A stretch of DNA of 64,000 nt from JAAYTD01 sp964472015 (GTDB lineage Bacteria; Bacteroidota; Ignavibacteria; Kapaibacteriales; UBA2268): positions 124,001 to 188,000 of the forward strand of contig CAYYIP010000003.1 in assembly GCA_964472015.1 (NCBI GenBank), read 5' to 3'. The notes below the pieces were generated by a model. That model saw nothing but the letters and a program-made list of their open reading frames with translations. It did not search any database and was not told where the DNA came from. Both the position numbers and the translations under genes were made by a program. Positions 27,412 to 38,400 of this stretch are shown in pieces. Numbering within the stretch: position 1 is the first letter of the stretch; the number at the start of each line of letters is the position of its first letter.

Positions 27412-28593
27412 TTATTTGTTATTCTGAGGATAGAATATATGGTTATCAAACTTATATTTTGTAGAAATAATAAAATCTGTTATATTCCAATTTTTACGAA
27501 TTTTTAACATTTGTTCGGCTGGGAAAAATAATTCACAATGTTCAAAAGGTATTAATTTCCCCTTATCAAATTTATTATTATTATTACTATCAACAAAAAA
27601 TAAAATATTATAAGTTTCAACTTTTGCTTTATCAAATTTAAATTTTCCTTCTTTATCAATTTCTACTATATTTTCTTCTTTATCATTATAAAATACTAAC
27701 AAAATATTACCATATTTTTTTAATGTATCATATTGAGGAATTATACCTGAAACTATTAAAAATTCTTCTTGTTTGCTTATATTACTATCTTGTTTAGTTA
27801 TAGTATCTTGTTGATATATTTTATTTATATCATTTTCTTTATTAATTGTATCTTTTTTTAATAATTCTTTATTTATTATTATATTTATTTCGCTTTCTTG
27901 TTTCCCATTTATTAGAGTTGGGTCAAAACAAGGAATTCCTATATTGTCTATATTTGCAGTTATTAACCCATTTTTATCATTATCTTCAACAATAATAATA
28001 CGATATTTACCGTCTTTTAGAGCAGGAATTATAAATTTTCCATTTGTTCCAATTATAGTTTTGTAATCAGGTTCATCGGTATAATAATTTATATTATTAG
28101 CATTGATTTTTGTTATATTATAAACGAAAACATTAATACCATTTTTATTTTGATTTCCAATTAAATTACCACTAATTTGTCCATTATCTATATTATCTCC
28201 TGTAGCAAATACAATAAAAAAAGTTTCTTGTGGTGATATATCATAATAATCTTTATAATTAGCTGTTATTTGAAAAGAATAAGTAGTATTTTCAAGTAAA
28301 TTTTCATTAAAATATATTATTAACTTTTTACCTTTCCATTTATAGTTATACTTTATTTTAGGGAATATACCTATATTTTCAATAACAGATGTTCTATTCA
28401 TATAATTATTAAATTCTATTTCTATTTCTTTTTTATTAAAGTTTATAGTTTCATTATCAATAGAACATTTAATAATTGTAGGAACTTTATTTTTCCCTTC
28501 ACCGCCTGTAGGCGAAGCTATATTAGCACAACTTATAAAAATAAAAGATAAAAATAAAATATAAAAGTACATAATAAATATTTTTGTTTGCAT
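27412..28593 (-). CDS. Lipoprotein with Big_5-like Ig domain
   Basis: 393 residues. A lipobox (LFLSFIFISCAN, Cys near 22) is followed by SPTGGEG, the usual start of a Bacteroidota Big_5-type protein. An N-terminal Ig-like domain (about 35-130) has EIEFNNYMN and NTTYSFQITANYKDYY. A second beta domain contains DNDKNGLI and DSNNNNKFDKGKLIPFE, acidic motifs that look like Ca-binding loops. The middle (about 220-260) is a low-complexity Asn/Lys/Thr linker. The function is unknown; a surface or periplasmic structural role is likely. It stands alone on the minus strand. Confidence 0.8.
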   Translation of the reverse strand: MQTKIFIMYFYILFLSFIFISCANIASPTGGEGKNKVPTIIKCSIDNETINFNKKEIEIEFNNYMNRTSVIENIGIFPKIKYNYKWKGKKLIIYFNENLLENTTYSFQITANYKDYYDISPQETFFIVFATGDNIDNGQISGNLIGNQNKNGINVFVYNITKINANNINYYTDEPDYKTIIGTNGKFIIPALKDGKYRIIIVEDNDKNGLITANIDNIGIPCFDPTLINGKQESEINIIINKELLKKDTINKENDINKIYQQDTITKQDSNISKQEEFLIVSGIIPQYDTLKKYGNILLVFYNDKEENIVEIDKEGKFKFDKAKVETYNILFFVDSNNNNKFDKGKLIPFEHCELFFPAEQMLKIRKNWNITDFIISTKYKFDNHIFYPQNNK

Positions 28594-28628
28594 AATTACT
28601 TAGGTTTTAAACATTTTATTATAAAATT

Positions 28629-28665
28629 AAAAGTAATAGGAACAATTTTAGTTCCTATTACTTTT
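28629..28665 (-). terminator. Strong terminator after the DPP III gene
   Basis: A 15-bp perfect stem (28629-28643 with 28651-28665, core gtaataggaac) with a 7-base loop. Flanking A/T runs give U-tracts. It lies 28 bases past the DPP III stop on the minus strand. Confidence 0.88.
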
Positions 28666-28692
28666 ATAAATAATTTAAAACTATTTTAGGAA

Positions 28693-30363
28693 TTAAAATT
28701 TATATGTTGAATTTAAATCAGCCGGCACTGATTTCAATTTTTCAAATTCTGCCTTAAGTTCTGGGGTAACATTCCCATATTTTTCAACAAATTCTTTTCC
28801 TTTTTGATAATCTCCTTCAGCTTGAATTTCTAGTACTATTTTTGTTAAATTAGTTACTACTTCAAAAAATTTATTTTCATCATATCCATAAGTTCCATCT
28901 TGATTTTTAATAATAGCACCATTTTCAAATAAGTATCTAAATTGCATAAAATTAGCAATTCCATGAGCTGATTCTGCACCAAATCTCATTGATCTAAATA
29001 AGCCTGCTATATAAGTTACAACTGTTTTCTTCAAATAATTATTATCAATTTTTCCAATATCATACATAACTTTATGTGCAAACATAGAAGAAATATCTGC
29101 CTTAAGTTCTTCTAATGGCGAATATTTTTCTTTTAAAGCTTTACGAACAGTTAAATCTTTCTTTCCATATACGAATCCACGACCTAGATTATGGGAAATT
29201 TCATGTAGTGTAACAAAACTTGTCATACATTTTTTTTCAATAAATGGGTGTAAATTTGATGCTAATAATTTTTTGCCTATTGGAACAACTATCTTATCAA
29301 ATTTAGCTTCCATAATATTTTTATACATTGATTTTTTACCACCTTTTTTTTCATATACATTAGGATCGTTTGGAAGTGCAGCAGCAATTGTTTTGGTTGC
29401 TTTTTGACAGTCACCACCAAAATACGCAACATTAACCATTTGTAAAACAGTCCCACTTTCTTGTGCTTTTACATAATATTTTTTGTCCCATGGCAATCTA
29501 TTTTGAACTTCACCTATAATTGATTTAAACATTTCTAGTTCTTTTGTACTTTCAATATCTTTAATCATAACTACTGCTTCATAAGCAGTTTTATAATTAA
29601 ATAATCCATCTTCATAATTTTCAATAGGACCTATTACGACATCAATATTATTATCTTTTAAATCCATCCATTGCCAATCACTTTTGAAATAATCATCAGT
29701 TCTTACAGCTTCTGCTCTTAGTGATAGATATTTTTTTAAAGAAGGATTATCACAAAGTTCTGCTGCTTCATCCAATAATTGAGCTAATTTTGCAGTTTCT
29801 TTATAGTATTGATGATAAGGTATCGCAACAAGTTTTTGGTTTGAATCTCGTATAATTACTGTATATTGACTTTCAAAGGCAGCTTTATCTTGTGGATTTT
29901 CTGTTATATGTTTTTCAAATTCTTCTTTAGTCATATCAATAGGATAAAAACCTCCACATAAAGGACGTGTTTCGGGACCAGTTCCTACAAAACGTTTATA
30001 TTCATCCATTTTATTATAAGGTCCATAATAGATATTAACTAAATCCAACATTAATTTTGAGTTAGGATCTTTTAATTTTGATAGAGAATCACGTACTGCA
30101 ATTGCATCATGACAAGATTGTTGCCAGAAAATATTATCACATATTTTACCTGCTTCTGCGAGTTTTATAATAAGTAATCTTTCTCTATCTGTTAGATGAG
30201 ATATATCTGCTTCTATTATTACAGGTGCAAATGCATCTACACAAGCTTGAATTGTGGTATTAGTTTCATCTTCTAATGTTTTAATTTCAGTTTCATTTTT
30301 ACTAGTACATGAAGATAATATAACTACTATTGTTAGTGTAGTGATAATTTTTTTTAGTTTCAT
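28693..30363 (-). CDS. Dipeptidyl peptidase III (M49) lipoprotein with HEISH zinc motif
   Basis: 556 residues. The signal ends in a lipobox (VILSSCTS, Cys19), so it is an envelope enzyme. Zinc ligands are visible: HEISH at 387-391 (bases 29191-29205) and EELKAD at 418-423. Most M49 enzymes have a six-residue HExxGH; the five-residue HEISH is the rarer form described for Caldithrix abyssi DPP III. The enzyme trims dipeptides from oligopeptides and suggests peptide scavenging. It ends at a strong terminator and is divergent from htrA. Length is close to bacterial M49 enzymes. Confidence 0.93.
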   Translation of the reverse strand: MKLKKIITTLTIVVILSSCTSKNETEIKTLEDETNTTIQACVDAFAPVIIEADISHLTDRERLLIIKLAEAGKICDNIFWQQSCHDAIAVRDSLSKLKDPNSKLMLDLVNIYYGPYNKMDEYKRFVGTGPETRPLCGGFYPIDMTKEEFEKHITENPQDKAAFESQYTVIIRDSNQKLVAIPYHQYYKETAKLAQLLDEAAELCDNPSLKKYLSLRAEAVRTDDYFKSDWQWMDLKDNNIDVVIGPIENYEDGLFNYKTAYEAVVMIKDIESTKELEMFKSIIGEVQNRLPWDKKYYVKAQESGTVLQMVNVAYFGGDCQKATKTIAAALPNDPNVYEKKGGKKSMYKNIMEAKFDKIVVPIGKKLLASNLHPFIEKKCMTSFVTLHEISHNLGRGFVYGKKDLTVRKALKEKYSPLEELKADISSMFAHKVMYDIGKIDNNYLKKTVVTYIAGLFRSMRFGAESAHGIANFMQFRYLFENGAIIKNQDGTYGYDENKFFEVVTNLTKIVLEIQAEGDYQKGKEFVEKYGNVTPELKAEFEKLKSVPADLNSTYKF

Positions 30364-30568
30364 AATCTTTTTACTTAGAGTTAATAATAAAAATATATAA
30401 TTTTATGTTTTTATATTTGTATTTTACATAATTATAAAGATACAAATTTTTTTTATAAAAAAGATGTTTAAAGTAATTTTTTTAATATATTTTCGTATTA
30501 TAATTATAATATTTTTACATTTATTTTATCTGTTATTATTTAGATTATTATTTTTCAAGGTATAAAAA

Positions 30569-31762
30569 ATGGATTCAAAAAAAACTGTACTATATGTACT
30601 AAATATTTTATTATTATTTTTATTTATTGTTAGTTGTAACGCTGATACTGATTCTGATAAACTTGAAAATGTTTATACAGATGCTAATTATTCTGATTAT
30701 AAATTTAATAAAATAAATAATGATATTACAAATTCTAGGCAGAATGCTATTACTAAAGTAGTATCAGAATGTAGTGAAGCCATTGTAGGTATAAATGTAA
30801 CTGAAGTTATTGAAAAACGTGCATTGGATATTGATATTTTTGAATATTTTTTTGGTGGCAATAGTACTCGTAGATATGAGGTAAAGGGATTAGGTTCAGG
30901 ATTTATAATTTCACCTGATGGTTATATTTTAACAAATCATCATGTAGCTGGTAATGCTTCAAAAATAGTAGTAACTTTAACTAATGGTGAAAAATATGAT
31001 GCTGATATAATAGGAAGTGATATGGTTAGTGATGTTTGTTTATTAAAAATTAATAGTAAAAACAAAAAATTACCTTATTTACGATTTTCAAACTCAAATA
31101 ATGTTATTGTTGGTGAATGGGCTATTGCTTTTGGCAATCCGTTTGGGCTTTTTGATATGAATGCAAAACCATCAGTTACAGTTGGAGTTATATCAAATAA
31201 AGGTGTTAATTTTTTCCAAAATGATAAATATACGGGTGAATATAGGGTTTATAAAGATATGTTACAAACTGATGCTGCAATAAGTTCGGGTAATTCTGGT
31301 GGTCCTTTATTAAATGCACTTGGTGAAGTTATAGGAATGAATACGGTAATTTTTTCAACAGCCACTAGCAATAAAGGTGCTGGAAGTATAGGAATAGGTT
31401 TTTCTGTACCAATAAATAGAGTTAGGAACATAGTAGATATTTTAAAGAGTGGACGAAAAATAGAACGTAATATATATATAGGTATGGAAATAGATATTAT
31501 AACACCTGAAATAGCACGTTATTATAAACTTCCTAAAAATGAGGGTATCTATGTAAATAGAATATTCCGTAATTCTATTGCAGATGATGCTGGAATAGAA
31601 CCTGGAGATGTAATTGTTAAAATTAATGGTGAAGATATTATAAATAGTGATATGTTTTATATTGCTATTGGAGATGCTATGGTTGGTGATAAATTAAATT
31701 TAGAAATATTGAGAGGAAATCAGAAAAGTAATCATACTTTAAAAATTAAAAGTCAAAAATAG
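30569..31762 (+). CDS. HtrA/DegP-type serine protease lipoprotein
   Basis: 397 residues. A lipoprotein signal (about 10-23; IVSCNAD, Cys23) is followed by a trypsin-like domain with catalytic His125 (LTNHHVAG), Asp155 (VSDVCLLK) and Ser243 (SGNSGGPLLN), then one C-terminal PDZ domain (about 300-395; NSIADDAGIEPGDVIVKINGEDI). HtrA proteases act in envelope quality control. It has a single PDZ, like DegS, and is probably lipid-anchored. The stop is 40 bases before hydF; co-transcription is possible but the functions are unrelated. Confidence 0.95.
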   Translation: MDSKKTVLYVLNILLLFLFIVSCNADTDSDKLENVYTDANYSDYKFNKINNDITNSRQNAITKVVSECSEAIVGINVTEVIEKRALDIDIFEYFFGGNSTRRYEVKGLGSGFIISPDGYILTNHHVAGNASKIVVTLTNGEKYDADIIGSDMVSDVCLLKINSKNKKLPYLRFSNSNNVIVGEWAIAFGNPFGLFDMNAKPSVTVGVISNKGVNFFQNDKYTGEYRVYKDMLQTDAAISSGNSGGPLLNALGEVIGMNTVIFSTATSNKGAGSIGIGFSVPINRVRNIVDILKSGRKIERNIYIGMEIDIITPEIARYYKLPKNEGIYVNRIFRNSIADDAGIEPGDVIVKINGEDIINSDMFYIAIGDAMVGDKLNLEILRGNQKSNHTLKIKSQK

Positions 31763-31802
31763 ATAATATACTTTTTAATTAATACCTTATATATAATTAA
31801 TA

Positions 31803-32999
31803 ATGGAAATTTCAAAATCTAATAGAATACATATAGGTTTATTTGGTCGTACAAATGTTGGTAAATCAACAATATTCAATCTTATTGCAGGTCAGGACAT
31901 TGCTATTATTTCTGATATCAGTGGAACGACAACAGATGTTATAGAGAAATCATTAGAGTTGTCGACTATTGGGCCAATTGTAATATTTGATACTGCAGGG
32001 ATTGATGATAATTCTATATTAGGTAAAGAACGTAAACTAAAAACAAATAAAGTATTTAGTCGTTGTGATGTAGCTTGTATTATTATAGAAAATAATATTT
32101 GGACAGATTTTGAAGAACAGTTGGAAAATAAATTTAAAGAGGAAAAGATTCCTTTTTTGATTATTATAAATGATAAGTTATTAAATAATGATTCTATATT
32201 GATAAAACAATTAAAACATCCAAATATAATTTATAATATTAATAAAACACGAGATCAATTTTTAAAAGAATTTACAGAAGTATTACATAATAAATTATAT
32301 ATTGAATTATTAGAAAAAGAGATAACCATATTTAATAATATATTAAAAGGAAAACAGGTATGTATATTTGTAACTCCAATTGATAGTGGAGCACCTAAAA
32401 ATAGATTAATAATGCCACAAGTACATGCTTTACGTGCAGCTTTAGATATAAATGTTATATCTTTGATAGTACAACCTAGTGAATTATTAGAAACGTTAAA
32501 TTTATTAAAGAAATCTCCTGATTTAATTGTTTGTGATTCGCAAGTAGTTAAATATGTTGTTGATAACATACCTAATAATATAAGAGTAACAACTTTTTCT
32601 ATGTTATTTTCTAGGTTAAAAGGTGATATTTTTGAAGAATTGAAGGGTGCTAACATTATAGAAGAATTAAGCAAAGATGATAAAATATTAATAGCAGAAG
32701 CTTGTTCTCATCATTCGCAAAAAGATGATATAGGTACAGTAAAGATACCAAATTTACTTAGAAACTATCTAGGTTTTACACCTCGTATAGAATATATAAA
32801 TGGGCATGAATTTCCAGAAGATATAGATAAATATAAATTAATTATACATTGTGGTGCTTGTATGTTAACTAGAACAGAAAAATTAAATCGTATAAATAAG
32901 GCCAAGAGTGCAGGTGTTGCTATTTCTAACTACGGAATGGTTATTTCTTATCTTAATGGATATTTAAAAAGAGTTTCAGAAGTATTTGAGCAAGTATAA
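31803..32999 (+). CDS. hydF: [FeFe]-hydrogenase H-cluster maturation GTPase HydF
   Basis: 398 residues in three parts. The GTPase domain has GRTNVGKST (15-23), ISGTTTD and DTAGI. A dimerisation domain follows (about 180-290). The C-terminal cluster-binding domain has Cys301 and His303 and then HCGAC at 349-353, the C-x-H-x(45)-H-C-x-x-C pattern of HydF. HydF is the scaffold on which the diiron subcluster is built before transfer to the hydrogenase. It implies an [FeFe]-hydrogenase and a low-oxygen lifestyle. hydE, hydG and the hydrogenase itself are not in the window. Confidence 0.96.
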   Translation: MEISKSNRIHIGLFGRTNVGKSTIFNLIAGQDIAIISDISGTTTDVIEKSLELSTIGPIVIFDTAGIDDNSILGKERKLKTNKVFSRCDVACIIIENNIWTDFEEQLENKFKEEKIPFLIIINDKLLNNDSILIKQLKHPNIIYNINKTRDQFLKEFTEVLHNKLYIELLEKEITIFNNILKGKQVCIFVTPIDSGAPKNRLIMPQVHALRAALDINVISLIVQPSELLETLNLLKKSPDLIVCDSQVVKYVVDNIPNNIRVTTFSMLFSRLKGDIFEELKGANIIEELSKDDKILIAEACSHHSQKDDIGTVKIPNLLRNYLGFTPRIEYINGHEFPEDIDKYKLIIHCGACMLTRTEKLNRINKAKSAGVAISNYGMVISYLNGYLKRVSEVFEQV

Positions 33000-33206
33000 T
33001 AATAATCTTTTAATTACATTATTATTTTTATAATTAAATAATAAATTTAGCATTATTTTAAATGTGTATTTATTTGAATGATAAAAAGAAATAAAAATCT
33101 TTTTTGTAGATATATTTTTTTTTCAAAAAAAAATATATTATTTTAAAGCATTATAATGCGATAATATACATAAATTATAAATGATATAAATAAAAAAGGA
33201 CTAAAA

Positions 33207-34529
33207 ATGAATATAGTTGCAATAGTTGGTCGTCCAAATGTAGGTAAATCAACATTATTTAATAGATTAATAGGGAGTCGTAATGCTATTGTAGAAAATG
33301 TACCGGGTGTTACACGCGATAGAATATATGGAGATGTAGAATGGAATAATAAAAAATTTGCTTTAATTGATACTGGTGGTTTTATTCCTGATAGTGAGGA
33401 TAAATTAGAACAAGCAATTAGAGAGCAAGCAATGATTGCTATTAATGAGTCAGATGCAATATTATTTGTTTGTGATGGACGAGATGGCGTAACGCCTTTT
33501 GATGTAGATATAGCAAATATATTGAGACGTTCTAAGAAACCAGTAATATTATTAGTTAATAAATGTGATAATTCTATACAACAATCATATGCTCTTGAAT
33601 TTCATTCATTGGGGGTGGGAAATCCACATCCAATTTCGTCTGCCAATGGTATGAATACAGGTGATTTTTTGGATGATTTAACAGATCTTTTAAAAAATAC
33701 GGAAGAAAAAATACAAGATGAAAGATTAAAAATTGCAATAGTTGGTCGTCCAAATGTAGGTAAATCAAGTTTATCTAATGCTTTATTAGGAAAAGAACGT
33801 AGTATAGTTACAGATAAGGCAGGAACAACGCGAGATGCTATTGATAGTATTATAAAATATTATGGCGAAGAAGTATTATTAATTGATACGGCAGGACTTA
33901 GGAGGCGGTCTCATATAAAAGAAAATGTTGAAATGTATAGTGTTATAAGAACTTCAAAAGCTATTGAAAGATGTGACGTTGCTGTAATAATTATTGATGC
34001 TACAATTGGTTTAGAAGAACAGGATAAAAAAATAATTAATTCTATAAATGACGCAAGAAAAGGTATTATAATAGCTGTTAATAAATGGGATTTAATAGAA
34101 AAAGATACAAAAACAGCAGAGCTATTTATGAATAAGATTAGGGAAGAAATGCGTACTTTTGATTATATTCCTATTGTTTTTATTTCTGCTCTTACAAAAC
34201 AAAGAATAAATAAAGTTATAGAATTAGCAAAGGGAATAAAAGAAAATAGAAAAACAAGGATTTCAACAGGAGTCTTAAATGAAACATTACAACCATTTTT
34301 AGATAAAACACCACCGCCATCAGTAAGGGGGATAGACTTACGTATTAATTATATGACACAAGTAGGTATAGAGCCTCCTGTTTTTGCTTTTTTTTGTAAT
34401 AATCCAAAATTATTACCTGATTCATATAAACGATTTATAGAGAGAGTAATAAGGGAGAACTTTAATTTTAAAGGTACGCCTATATCTTTTGTATTTAGAC
34501 GTAAAAATATAGCTTTAAAAAACAAATAA
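33207..34529 (+). CDS. der: Ribosome biogenesis GTPase Der (EngA)
   Basis: 440 residues with tandem GTPase domains, both starting GRPNVGKS (about 8-15 and 182-189), each with an NKxD motif (NKCD, NKWD) and DT(A/G)G, and a C-terminal KH-like domain (about 350-440). Der helps assemble the 50S subunit. The first 20 bases encoding each Walker A are nearly identical at the DNA level (33222 and 33736 regions), a small internal repeat. A 200-base AT-rich gap with no gene lies upstream. Confidence 0.97.
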   Translation: MNIVAIVGRPNVGKSTLFNRLIGSRNAIVENVPGVTRDRIYGDVEWNNKKFALIDTGGFIPDSEDKLEQAIREQAMIAINESDAILFVCDGRDGVTPFDVDIANILRRSKKPVILLVNKCDNSIQQSYALEFHSLGVGNPHPISSANGMNTGDFLDDLTDLLKNTEEKIQDERLKIAIVGRPNVGKSSLSNALLGKERSIVTDKAGTTRDAIDSIIKYYGEEVLLIDTAGLRRRSHIKENVEMYSVIRTSKAIERCDVAVIIIDATIGLEEQDKKIINSINDARKGIIIAVNKWDLIEKDTKTAELFMNKIREEMRTFDYIPIVFISALTKQRINKVIELAKGIKENRKTRISTGVLNETLQPFLDKTPPPSVRGIDLRINYMTQVGIEPPVFAFFCNNPKLLPDSYKRFIERVIRENFNFKGTPISFVFRRKNIALKNK

Positions 34530-34561
34530 TTTTTTATTGAATATAGAAGTTATTTATAGAG

Positions 34562-35428
34562 ATGAAAAAATTATTTTATTCTTGTTTAATTATATTTTCT
34601 TTTTTTATATCTTGTGAGGATCCTATTCCGACGGATTATATTCCTTATAATGTTATAGAGGCTTTACTTATTGTAAATGAACCTATAAGAAATATTAAGA
34701 TATTAAAAACACAGTCCCTTTTTTCAGAGTTTTCATATGATAGTTCATTAGTAAAAGATGCTAAGGTATATATTATAGAGAATGATAATGTATTAGAATT
34801 AAAATATAGATACTCTGATACATTGAGTAAAAATGGTTATTTTTATCCTGATACTTCTTATATAATAAAAAAAAATACCAATTATAAAATAAAAATATTA
34901 CTTAGTGATAGTACTTTAATTACAGGTGAGACTATAACACCTGATAGTATATATTGGATTAGTGGTTGTAAAAGATATATGCAATATCCAATAGATAAGA
35001 TAAATACATCTACGAACGATTCTTTAGAATGGAATATTATAAAAATTCAGCCGCTATCATTGACTTATTATTTATTAATGGTAAATTGTTTAGATACGTT
35101 AAATTATGGTATATATTTAGAACCGACAGTAAATGAATTAAATAAGCGTATAGATTTTTCTATTAAATATAAAGATGAATATTATAGAGAAACAAATATT
35201 ACTATGCTTGTACCAACAAACAAAGTTCCTATTATTTGGAAATATTTAAAGTGGTTTGGGTTACATGAAATATCAGTATGGTTACCTGATAATAATTATA
35301 GGCGGTGGAGTATGCAATTATTAATGGCTAATAATCTTGATGAGAAATTTTCTAGTGTGAAAGGTGCAATTGGCTTTTTTGGTTCGGCATTTGTTATTCG
35401 TGATACTACAGTTATACTAAAAAATTAA
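34562..35428 (+). CDS. DUF4249-like lipoprotein
   Basis: 288 residues. A lipobox signal (FSFFISCED, Cys near 18) is followed by IPYNVIEALLIVNEPIRNIKI, the opening found in DUF4249 lipoproteins of Bacteroidota, and alternating beta strands in the rest. The function is unknown; these proteins often accompany outer-membrane or secreted proteins. It is separated from the large M6 protease by only 10 bases, so the two form a likely operon. Confidence 0.65.
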   Translation: MKKLFYSCLIIFSFFISCEDPIPTDYIPYNVIEALLIVNEPIRNIKILKTQSLFSEFSYDSSLVKDAKVYIIENDNVLELKYRYSDTLSKNGYFYPDTSYIIKKNTNYKIKILLSDSTLITGETITPDSIYWISGCKRYMQYPIDKINTSTNDSLEWNIIKIQPLSLTYYLLMVNCLDTLNYGIYLEPTVNELNKRIDFSIKYKDEYYRETNITMLVPTNKVPIIWKYLKWFGLHEISVWLPDNNYRRWSMQLLMANNLDEKFSSVKGAIGFFGSAFVIRDTTVILKN

Positions 35429-35438
35429 TTAAAAACAT

Positions 35439-38400
35439 ATGAAAAAAAGTATTTATATTATATTATTATATTTATTGCTCAATAGTATATATTATATGAA
35501 TATATATGCTGCATATTTACAGTTTATTCCTCAAACTGTAACTCAATCTGATGGTAGCAAAATAGAATGTTTTGCAACGGGCGATGAATTTAACAATTTT
35601 TTACATACAAAGGAAGGATATAGTATAATAAATGACAATGGAATTTATGTATTTGCTGAAAGAATAGATAATGAGTTAAAACCTACAAAATTTAGAGTTG
35701 ATTCAGGAATTATTCCTAAGAATATTAAAAAATGGGAACACATAAACACTAATAATTCGGCTATTATATTAAAAAATAGTAATAAATTATTAGCAGATTC
35801 GAATATTAATAAAAATAAAGGAATTATAAACAATATTGTTATTTTTGTTCATTTTAATGATGAACTTGATTTTTTAGATTCGGCATCTTATTATAATAAT
35901 ATTTTTAATTCTATTTATGAAACTTCTTTAAGAAATTATTATTATGAAGTTTCTTATGGGAAGTTAATAATAAAGAGTTATTTATATCCTATACAGGATC
36001 AACCTATTTTAAATTCTTATAAATCTAAATATAAAAGAGACTATTATTTACCTTATTCAACTACAAATAACATAGGTTATAAAAGTGATGAAGATAAAGA
36101 AATAAGAAAATTAGAATTATTTGAAGAATGTTTACGGTATGCAAGTGAGCAGATATCAAAAAATATAAATTTTGATTATAATAATGATAATAAAATTGAT
36201 AATATTACATTAATTATTAAGGGTGCTATAGAGTCTTGGGGCGGAATTTTATGGTCACATCAATTTAAATTTACACAAAACAAATTTAATAAAAATTATG
36301 TATTAAATAACAAAGTTGTTGATAATTGTATAATAATTCCAGAAGAACAGTTAAAATTAGGAGTGCTTTGTCATGAATTTTTTCATTCATTAGGAGCACC
36401 AGATTTATATAGATATCATAATCCAACAAAGATAAATCCAGTGTATTTTTGGGACTTAATGGAATTACAAACTGACATTCCACAATCTATGTCTGCATAT
36501 ATGAAATATAGATATGGAAATTGGATTGACAATATACCTACTATTAACGAACCGGGGATATATTCATTAAATTCATTGAATGAAAGTACTCAAAATTGTT
36601 ATAGAATACTATCTAATAATATTAATGAAGATTATATTATAGAATATAGAAAACCTTATGGAAAATATGAAAATAATTTATCGGTGATTAACGATTTAAA
36701 TAATAATGTAAAAATAAAATTTGATGGTGGTTTACTTGTATATAAAATAAATAAAAATTCTGATGGAAAAGGGAATGCTTTAACTCTTGGAAATGTCGAT
36801 GATGAAATATATATATATAGACCTTATGGTACATTTTTTGAAAATGGATTCCCATGGTTAGCACCGTTAAATATGAAATATTCAAGAGATAAAATAAATA
36901 GGAATACAAATCCAGCACCATTTTTATTTGATGGAACGGATGGCGGATTAAGTATATCTGAGATTTTTGAAGAGGGGAGCAAGTTATATTTTACTTTACA
37001 TTCTAACAAATATACATTCATAAAATATCCTTATGAAGGATTACTTGGTGTTTCTTTAACGCCTGAAATATTATGGGATAAAATAGACAAAGATTGTAGA
37101 TATATATTACAAATTTCTACTGATAAAGTATTTTATAATTTAGTAGAAAATGATACTCTTGAAAATACTGATAAATTTAAAGTAAATTCGCCATTAGAAG
37201 CAAATACATATTATTATTTAAGAGTAGGGGTGATTGGAGAATTTGGTACGATAATGTGGACACAGACTGTTATTTTTAAAACTGCAAAAGACATTGTTAT
37301 TACTAATATAGAGGGGAGATTATGTGCAGGGAATACTGTTAAATTTTATTATGATTTTTGGGGTAATAATATTAACGATAATTATTTTGATTTATTTTTA
37401 TCTGATAGTCAAGGTGGATTTTCTAATGGAAAAAAAATTGGAAATTTAAAAAGTGATAAGAGTGGAGTTATTACAGCAGTAATTCCTGATGATATTATAT
37501 CAAGTAGAAATTATAGATTTAAAATTGAATCTTCTAAAGATTCTGAAATTCAAAATATTACTAGAAAATATAGAATATCAAAAAAAATAAAGCCTAAAAT
37601 ATTAGATATACCTGAAAAAATTTGCTTAAATGATGTTGTTAAGTATACTGCTGGATTAGATACTAATAGTTCTATAAATGAATATATTAAATATGAGTGG
37701 AAAGTATCTAATGGAAATATTGTAAATATTGATACATTAAATAATACAATAGAAGTTTTATGGCGAAGTGTTGGTAATTCAAGTATAAAATTAAAAACTA
37801 TAAATTCGGAATGTTGTAGCGATAGCATAGAGCATTTATTTTATGTTTTAGAGCATCCTGAAATTATTTTAGAAGGTAAAAATAAAGTATGTGCTAATGA
37901 AGAGACTAAATATTATCAACCTATTAAATCATACTATGATTTTGATATAATTGTAGAGGGTGGTATTTGGAATAGAAAAAATAAAGATACAATTGTGATA
38001 ATATGGGATTCTACAGTAAAAAATGGAAATATATATATAATAAATAAAAAAGAATATTATTGTGATACAACTTTTATTTTTCCGGTTATTATAAATCAAA
38101 ATCCAAAATTAGATATATATGGTGATTTTACATATTGTAAAGAAATTTATTATAATTATACTATTAATTATGATAATATAGATACGAATAATTATGATTT
38201 TATATGGAATGTGGATGGCGGAGTATTAAATAAGGCAGGGAATTATTCTAATTGTAGAGTAATGTGGTACAAAGATTCTTGTAGTATTTCTTTGTTAGTT
38301 ATAGATAAAGAAACTAATTGCAGTCAAAATATTATAAAAAATATTATAAAAATGCCAGAACCAGATAAACCAACAATTGCTTACAATGAAGATCTACAAA

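Noticed and set aside
32255..32674. Minus-strand 139-codon frame inside hydF
   Set aside because: Fully antisense to the intact HydF frame and without any recognisable domain.
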